DNA of 64,000 nucleotides from Quercus robur (taxonomy: Eukaryota; Streptophyta; Magnoliopsida; Fagales; Fagaceae): NCBI RefSeq assembly GCF_932294415.1, contig NC_065535.1, positions 88,738,862-88,802,861 of the forward strand, given 5' to 3'. Shown here one piece after another: positions 57,957 through 64,000 of this stretch. Under the pieces are notes generated by a model. It worked only from the letters and a program-made list of their open reading frames with translations. It ran no database searches and was not told where the DNA came from. The translations under genes and the position numbers were made by a program. Each line of letters begins with the position of its first letter. Position 1 is the stretch's first letter.

Positions 57957-60106
57957 ATGGGTTATTCCTACCTTCTAGATACCCTGGCTGCTTTGGCCAC
58001 CTTTAGGAGTAAATTTAGTATTCCCCATGACGTGGACGTGGCTTACTGCCATGAGAGTGATATGGAACTCCACCGAGGGCAAGGTACAGCCTTCTTTCCT
58101 TTGATGTCCATTTTAGAAGGTGGGGTTAGGTTCCCGGTAGATCCCCTCCTGATAAGCACACTCACCTACTATGGGCTGTGCCCCGACCAGCTTCCCCCCA
58201 ATTTTTACCGGGTAGTTAGTTGTGTCGGCCAGTTGAACCATACCTTTGACTTACAATTAGACCACCATGATATTAACCAAATGTACAGCCTCTGTGGGAG
58301 CAAATCCACAAATTATTACTTAAAGACGAGGGATGCTCGAGTACGGCTGATATCGTGCCTACCCGATTCGAACAGGAACTCCGCCGGGGAGTTCGTTAGG
58401 GTGCGCGGCAATTGGTTTGCCGGGGAGATCCCTTGCCCCCTCACACGGCGTGAAGTGGGTTCGTACCATCCCCTTCTTATAATTGTTTGAGTAAAAGAAA
58501 TTTTTTATTTGTTAAAAGCTAATGCGTTATCTGTTCTTTTGCAGACGGCAAAGTGTTTGTTCAGGACCTCAGAGCCGTCCACATCAGGGACTTAAACTTC
58601 GTCCTCCGTTCTGAGATCTACGTGCATTGGGACGGGCAACTCCGGGCCTCACACCTGATCCTCGGCGTGGAACCGGTTTACTCTACTTGGCAGCCTTTTA
58701 AGCAGGCGTTGATAGTTGACAGCCCTCTGCTATCGTACATAGACGTCCGGTACGTGAATTTCTTGCCGCCGAAGCTTACCACCGGGGAAGCCAGGGAATT
58801 TGGTTGGCGGTTCACTGCCGCGGACGAACTAGTTCCCCTGCGAGACGATTCCGCAGAACAGGTATCTCGGCGCCTTAGAGAGAGAGCTCACGAAGCCATA
58901 CAACAAGGGGACCAAGCCCAAGAGCAGCCCCATCCCGAGGATCCACCCGCCGAGCATCAACAGCAAGTGACAGACGCGGCTAACTTGCTAGCTGAAGCGA
59001 TCCAGCCTGGTGCAAGAATGGTGGCAAGGAGAGTAATGACCCTTGACAGGTTCGTGCCTGGTGCCCGGCCGACCAACCAGCCCCCGCCTACTCAGGGTCG
59101 GGGTCCAGTTTCTCAACCTCCTCCCCCCTCGCAGTCCGGACGTGCCCGGAAGAAACAGAAAGTAACCGAGCAACATTCCACAGGCCCGGGGGATGCCGCT
59201 GTTCAGACTCCTCCCCGACCAACAGGGGGAATTGTTATCCGCGAGCCACCAACCGAAGCCGGCACGGGGGGCGCGTCCTCCTCCCAAGTGGCTCCAGCGT
59301 GGGAGCCAAAGTTTCTTCTGGACGGCAAGCCATTGCCATCGACGGCCTCTGTTCGGATGTGGGATAAGGGCGAGGGTGGCTGTATTGCCCAAACCTTGGC
59401 CGGTGCTCTCCAACTTCCCGAGGACGTGCACGCCTTTGATGATGGGTCCGAGGAGTCCGTGGGGCGCCGGTTAGAGTGGCACGCCATTGCGGTAATTCTT
59501 TCGTCTACTTGCTCCATGTAGATTTCCTTTTGTCACTTTGCTAACTTTCGTGCTTGCTAGGCCGCTCAACTGGCTCACATTGTGGCTGCCCGGGCACGGG
59601 AGCTTGATGAGGAAAATGAGCGCAAGAAGGGGGCGCGGGAGTCAGCAGTAAAAACGGCTAAGGAAAAGGCAAAGATTGCTGAGGCTGCCGAGAAGAAAGC
59701 TGCTGCCACGGAGAAGTTCCGAGCATCGGCTGAAAAGAGGTGTGCAGACCTCCTGGCCAGGCAAAATGAGACGGAACTCAAACTAGCCGAAGCCCTCAGC
59801 CTCAACACTTCCCATGCCGAAGAGATAGCTGATCTCAGGGCAGGCTTGGCGGCCGCGGAGCAAAAGTGGTATGACGTAGGCTTTGCCGACGCCGAGAACT
59901 CCGCAGAGCTGGTGGTGGCTCGGGCTCGGCATATGGGTTTCGAGGCCGGGTGGTTTGCTGCTCTTCAGGCAATGGGAGTTCCTGAAGACTCGCCGCTTAG
60001 AGACCCCGGCCAGATTCCATTTCCGAACCCTGCACCTGCCGTCCAGGACGCCCCGGCTGCTTTTGACGAGGAGGAGACGGCCAGTATGAGGGAGTTGGTT
60101 GAGTAA
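57957..60106 (+). CDS. Counter-oriented accessory gene of the Tat element
   Basis: Three open blocks (57957-58490, 58553-59521, 59582-60106) lie on the plus strand. They are separated by two short gaps that look like introns, which these accessory genes are known to have. The first block resembles the plant 'putative gypsy type transposon' domain (Pfam PF04195, from memory), with SILEGGVRFPVDPLL and LCPDQLPPNFYRVV. The middle block has a further conserved part and then a Pro/Gln-rich disordered stretch with a basic RARKKQK patch. The last is a long Ala/Glu/Lys-rich coiled coil. The function of such proteins is unknown. The blocks keep high GC content and look well preserved. Confidence 0.7.
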
Positions 60107-60288
60107 ATTGACTCTCATGCCGAGCCCGGGGATATGGAGGCCACGAGCATACCTACCGTGCAGGAGCTTCTTGGTGAGGGCCAGCCTTTTCCTCTGACCG
60201 TCCAGCAGGAAGTGCCAACACCGACTCAACCTCCCAGCTGATTTTATTTTTACTTGTTAGCTTATTTTTATTTTGTTTTTATTTGTCT

Positions 60289-60380
60289 ATGTCACCGGGA
60301 TGTGGTGATTGAACAATTGCTTTAGTTTGTCGGTTTTACTTGCCCATGTCACCGGGATGTGGTGATTGAACAATTGCTTT
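60289..60380. repeat. Two-copy direct repeat inside the Tat element
   Basis: ATGTCACCGGGATGTGGTGA and the following bases up to AACAATTGCTTT occur twice about 56 bp apart. The repeat lies downstream of the accessory gene and before the 69-bp array. Confidence 0.8.
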
Positions 60381-60599
60381 TACCTGTTTAATTAGTAGTC
60401 TGTTTTCTTCTTCCGTTCCAATTTGTTGAATGAAATTATCTTTGTTTTGTGTTTCGCTTGAATTATACCAGTGCTATGGCCGCTTAATAGAATGGTACCC
60501 CCGAAAACCTGTTGTGCGGCGCTGTGGGAAATTTGAGAGCGCTATTGGACTTAGTTTTTGCAAAAAGGGTTAGGTTTTTATTAGGATTTGGTTTAACCG

Positions 60600-61116
60600 A
60601 GGATTGTGCTTTCGTCCTTATAGATTTGTTTGTAAGGTTCTCACCTGTTCGGCGATATTGATCGAGCCGAGGATCAGTTTTCTGTCCTTAAGATTTACTC
60701 GTAAGGTCTTCACCTGCTCTGTGACATTGATCGAGCCGAGGGTCAGGTTTCTGTCCTTAGGTTTTATTCGTAAGGTTTTCACCTGCTCGGCGATATTGAT
60801 CGAGCCGAGGGTCAGGTTTCTGTCCTTAGGATTTATTCGTAAGGTTTTCACCTGCTCGGCGATGTTGATCGAGCCGAGGGTCAGGTTTCTGTCCTTAGGA
60901 TTTATTCGTAAGGTTTTCACCTGCCCGGTGATGTTGATCGAGCCGAGGGTCAGGTTTCTGTCCTTAGGATTTATTCGTAAGGTTTTCACCTGCTCGGCGA
61001 TGTTGATCGAGCCGAGGGTCAGGTTTCTGTCCTTAGGATCTATTCGTAAGGTTTTCACCTGCTCGGCGATGTTGATCGAGCCGAGGGTCAGGTTTCTGTC
61101 CTTAGGCTTTATTGGC
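60600..61116. repeat. 69-bp tandem repeat array, about 7.5 copies
   Basis: Units start AAGGTTTTCACCTGCTCGGC at 60634 (variant), 60703, 60772, 60841, 60910, 60979 and 61048, exactly 69 bp apart. A partial unit precedes them. Each unit contains CTCGGC...GCCGAG, a short inverted repeat. As 69 is a multiple of three, long open frames arise on both strands; these are not genes. Tandem repeats between pol and the 3' LTR are usual in Tat/Ogre relatives. Confidence 0.9.
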
Positions 61117-61217
61117 GATTCTCTTGGTGTGGTTACAGGGTCAAAAAACAGCATAGACAAAAAAGTTCATCATGCTCTTAATCTTAATAGAATACAAGTT
61201 TTGGCTTACATCGATGG

Positions 61218-64000
61218 TTACGCATAGAATTTCTTCAGGTTGTTGGCGTTCCATGGTCGGGGGAGTGGCCTCTCGTCCAGGTCCTCCAAGTGGTAGGCCC
61301 CTGCACCTGCGACGGCTGTGACTCTGTATGGTCCCTCCCAACTCTGAGCAAGCTTCCCTGCAGCCATGTCCCGCATGTGCCCCACTACCCTTCTTAACAC
61401 TAATTCCTCGGCACTGAATTCCCTGGTCTTTACATTTCGGTTGTACCTTCGCGCTAGTTTCTGTTGATACTCGGCAAGACGTACGGTCGCGGCCTCCCTG
61501 CACTCTTCTAGCCAATCCAAATGCTCCATCATAAGGTCGGCGTTCTGTACGGGGTCAAACCCGGCGACCCGTGCACTGCATAAGCTCACCTCGGTTGGTA
61601 TCACTGCTTCTGCGCCGTATGCCAGGGAAAATGGGGTTTCCCCCGTGGATCTCCTGGGGGTAGTGCTGTAGGCCCATAAAACACTGGGTAGTTCTTCTGC
61701 CCATCTTCCTTTCGCTCCATCCAACCTTCTCTTGAGCCCGTTCAAAATAGTCTTGTTTACTGCTTCAGCTTGGCCGTTGCTCTGGGGGTATGCCGGGGTT
61801 GAATACTTGTTCTTGATGCCGAGCTCGCTGCAAAAAGTCCGAAAAGCGTTGCTGTCAAATTGTAGCCCGTTGTCTGTCACTAGTGAATTCGGCACCCCAA
61901 ACCTTGTAACTATGTTTTTCCACACAAATTTTTTCACGTCAGTATCCCGGATATTGGCCAAGGCTTCAGCTTCAGCCCACTTTGTGAAGTAATCCACAGC
62001 CACAGTACAAAACGGCGGTTCCCCGTTGCTCGGGGGAACGGCCCGAGGATGTCAAGCCCCCATTGTGCAAATGGCCACGGGCTGCTGACAGGATTTAGAT
62101 GTCCTGCCGGCTGATGGATCATTGGAGCGTGCTTTTGACATTGCTCGCAACTCCGAACGTATTCGGCGGCGTCCTTCTGCATCTGTGGCCACCAAAACCC
62201 CTGCGTCATTGCTCTGTGTGCTAAAGATCGTCCCCCAGCATGACCGCCACATACTCCTTCATGCAGCTCTGTTAGAAGCTCCTTAACTCTTTTAGGATGC
62301 AGGCACAAGAGGTAAGGGCCCGCGAAGGACCTTCTGTACAACTTTCGGTCCGAAGACAACCAGTACCTGGGAGCCATTCGTCGAATCTTGTTGGCCTCGG
62401 CCTCATCCTCTGGAACTTTATCTTCGGAAAGAAAGTCTATGATCGGGTTCATCCAGCATGATCCGGCCACCGCCACCTGCGCGACCTCTACTCCGGCCTG
62501 GTCGAGAGCAGTCTTCACACAGATGCTTGGCTCCTTTACAAGTTCAATCGTGATAAGCCTCGGGGTGTCCTCGGTAGCAGATGAGGTTAACGTGGCAAGA
62601 GAGTCAGCATGCCTGTTTTGTGACCGGGCTACCTGGGATATCTTCACCGTTCCAAACTGACCGATAATTTGCTTTGTCGTACTTAGATAAGCTTTCATTC
62701 GGGGATCCCGAGCCTCGAAGTCCCCAGTGATCTGACAAACAACCAGCCGAGAGTCCGAGTAGATTTCCACGTCCTTGGCGGCCAGATGCAATACTGCCCT
62801 CAGTCCGGCCAGCAGGGCTTCATATTCAGTTTCGTTGTTCGAGGTTTTGAACCCCAATCTGAAGGAGTGTTCCAGTCGCATACCTTCAGGGGTGACTATG
62901 ACAATACCAGCCCCAGCCCCCATAGCATTTGATGCGCCGTCCACAAATAACCTCCACGGGCGAATCTCCACACTACAGATTACCTTGCCTTCACTCTTAG
63001 GTGTAAATTCCGCGATGAAATCAGCGAGAACCTGCCCTTTCACCGAGCTTCTAGGTCGGTATCTTATGTCAAACGATCCCAACCGAGTCCCCCATTTAGC
63101 AATCCGTCCTGTGAAATCGGATCTTTTCAACAGTGATTGCAATGGATACTCGGTGAGGACGAACACTGTGTGTGCCTGGAAGTAGTGTGGTAACTTCCTC
63201 GTGGCGTGTACCAAGGCCAAAACCAACTTTTCAAGAGGCAAGTACCTTGTCTCGGCGTCGACCAAGGTCTTGCTCACGTAATACACCGGCATTTGCACTC
63301 CCCGGTCCCTTAGAAACACAGCACTTACGGCATGATTGGTGACTGCAAGGTACATAAACAGATCCTCCCCGGGCTCCGGGGCCGTCAACCTCGGCGCCTT
63401 TGCCAAATATTCCTTTAGTTCTCGAAAAGCTTCATCGCAGCTCTCGTCCCACTGAAACCCCTTCCACTTCTTCAGAAGTTGATAGAATGGCCGGCAGCGA
63501 TCGGTAAACTTGGAGATGAATCGGTTCAGGGCGGCCAACATCCCGGTGAGCACTTGCACCTCCTTAGGATTGCTCGGTGGTTTGAGGCGATTGACGGCCT
63601 CTATTTGGTCGAGGTTAGCCTCTATTCCTCGAGTGGAGATCAGATAACCAAGGAACTTGCCAGCCCCCACTCCGAAAGTGCACTTTTCAGCATTGAGGCG
63701 TAGCCTGTGTCGCCGTAGTGTCTCGAATACTCCCCGAAGGTCTTCAGTATGCAGCGACTCTTTTCTGCTTTTTACTACCATGTCGTCGATATAAACTTCA
63801 ACCGTGCACCCAATTTTTTCCCGGAACATCCTTGTCATCATACGCTGGTAGGTGGCCCCGGCATTCTTCAATCCAAACGGCATGACCTCGTAGTGATAGT
63901 TTGCGTTCGGGGATATAAATGCTGTCTTCTCTCGGTCCTCGGGCGCCAAGGCAATCTGGTGGTAGCCTTGGAAAGCGTCGAGGAAACTCATTCTCGGGTG
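61218..64000 (-). pseudogene. Tat-type pol: reverse transcriptase, dual RNase H, integrase (cut by window edge)
   Basis: Reading on the minus strand from the right edge: reverse transcriptase with the catalytic YIDDM motif and VMPFGLKNAGATYQRMM. Next comes the usual gypsy RNase H (YLPLEKLVLALVHATRKL). A second RNase H follows (LFVDGASNAMGAGAGIVI, NNETEYEALLAGL, IYSDSRLVV). Integrase then shows an HHCC zinc region (ending SCEQCQKHAP) and a core with FGVPNSLVTDNG and YSTPAYPQSNGQAEAVNKT. The second RNase H marks the Tat lineage. About one interruption is apparent, so it is treated as a fossil. Its 5' part lies beyond the window. Confidence 0.9.

Larger units (their letters stand above)
56865..64000 (-). 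mobile_element. Large Ty3/gypsy LTR retrotransposon, Tat type, 3' part
   Basis: In minus orientation, from 3' end to 5': LTR, polypurine tract, counter-oriented accessory gene, tandem repeats, then integrase, RNase H and reverse transcriptase. A second RNase H after the usual one, and an accessory frame in opposite sense between pol and the 3' LTR, are Tat-lineage traits (relatives: Retand, Grande, Ogre). The element continues past the window, so gag, protease, 5' LTR and target duplication are unseen. What is visible looks nearly whole, with about one interruption in pol. Age cannot be judged from one LTR. It sits about 400 bp from the NUP43 start. Confidence 0.88.

Noticed and set aside
58988-59517. 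Minus-strand open frames opposite the accessory gene
   Set aside because: Shadows in a GC-rich coding region; the plus-strand frame has the recognisable domain and composition.
60604-61227. Long open frames on both strands (207 and 180 codons)
   Set aside because: They are the 69-bp tandem repeat read through; since 69 is divisible by three, openness carries no coding meaning.
1-64000. CRISPR arrays, rRNA or tRNA genes
   Set aside because: No regularly spaced short repeats with unique spacers and no complete RNA gene was found; tRNA-like boxes belong to degraded SINEs.

Overview
This window is nuclear DNA of a flowering plant, most likely a woody eudicot. Genes have plant-style GT-AG introns, intergenic DNA is AT-rich, and plant transposons of every class are present. 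Several short repeats resemble families I remember from Fagaceae/Fagales (oak, chestnut). That placement is recall plus inference, not proof.

Five host genes were modelled exon by exon, with all junctions in phase. (1) ATG11, the autophagy scaffold, 7882-15742 (+), 5 exons, 1153 aa. (2) and (3) Two tandem RING-H2 genes, 18350-22085 (+) and 25529-28173 (+), 650 and 418 aa. They share exon layout, intron sequence and a promoter patch. (4) An ASG1 (ALTERED SEED GERMINATION 1)-type gene, 30246-35230 (-), 6 exons, 560 aa. (5) Plastid ribosomal protein bL35c, 46026-49699 (-), 3 exons, 158 aa. A sixth host gene is NUP43, a WD40 nucleoporin, 51371-56455 (-), 5 exons, 363 aa. As I recall it, the ATG11/ASG1/RPL35/NUP43 set matches neighbours split between two duplicated Arabidopsis segments (AT4G307xx-308xx and AT2G2409x-2410x). 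The window would then keep an older, undivided gene order with the RING pair inserted.

The rest is mostly transposons. 0-7 kb: a solo LTR split by a truncated LINE, two neighbouring non-autonomous TIR elements, a SINE and a MITE. 16-29 kb: a decayed RTE-type LINE, a Tourist-like MITE and a hAT-like element around the RING genes. 35.5-45 kb: a gene desert with SINEs, MITEs, a second solo LTR with a perfect target duplication, a local tandem repeat and a LINE RNase H tail. The introns of RPL35 and NUP43 also hold SINEs, a MITE, a LINE fragment and a 26-base poly-G run.

From 56865 to the right edge lies the 3' part of a large Ty3/gypsy element of Tat type in minus orientation. From its 3' end it shows an LTR, a polypurine tract, a separate gene read in the opposite sense with its own TATA box, 69-bp tandem repeats, then integrase, two RNase H domains and reverse transcriptase. 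The rest of the element lies outside the window. This counter-oriented gene plus repeat array is the most unusual structure seen. No rRNA, tRNA or CRISPR feature could be supported.
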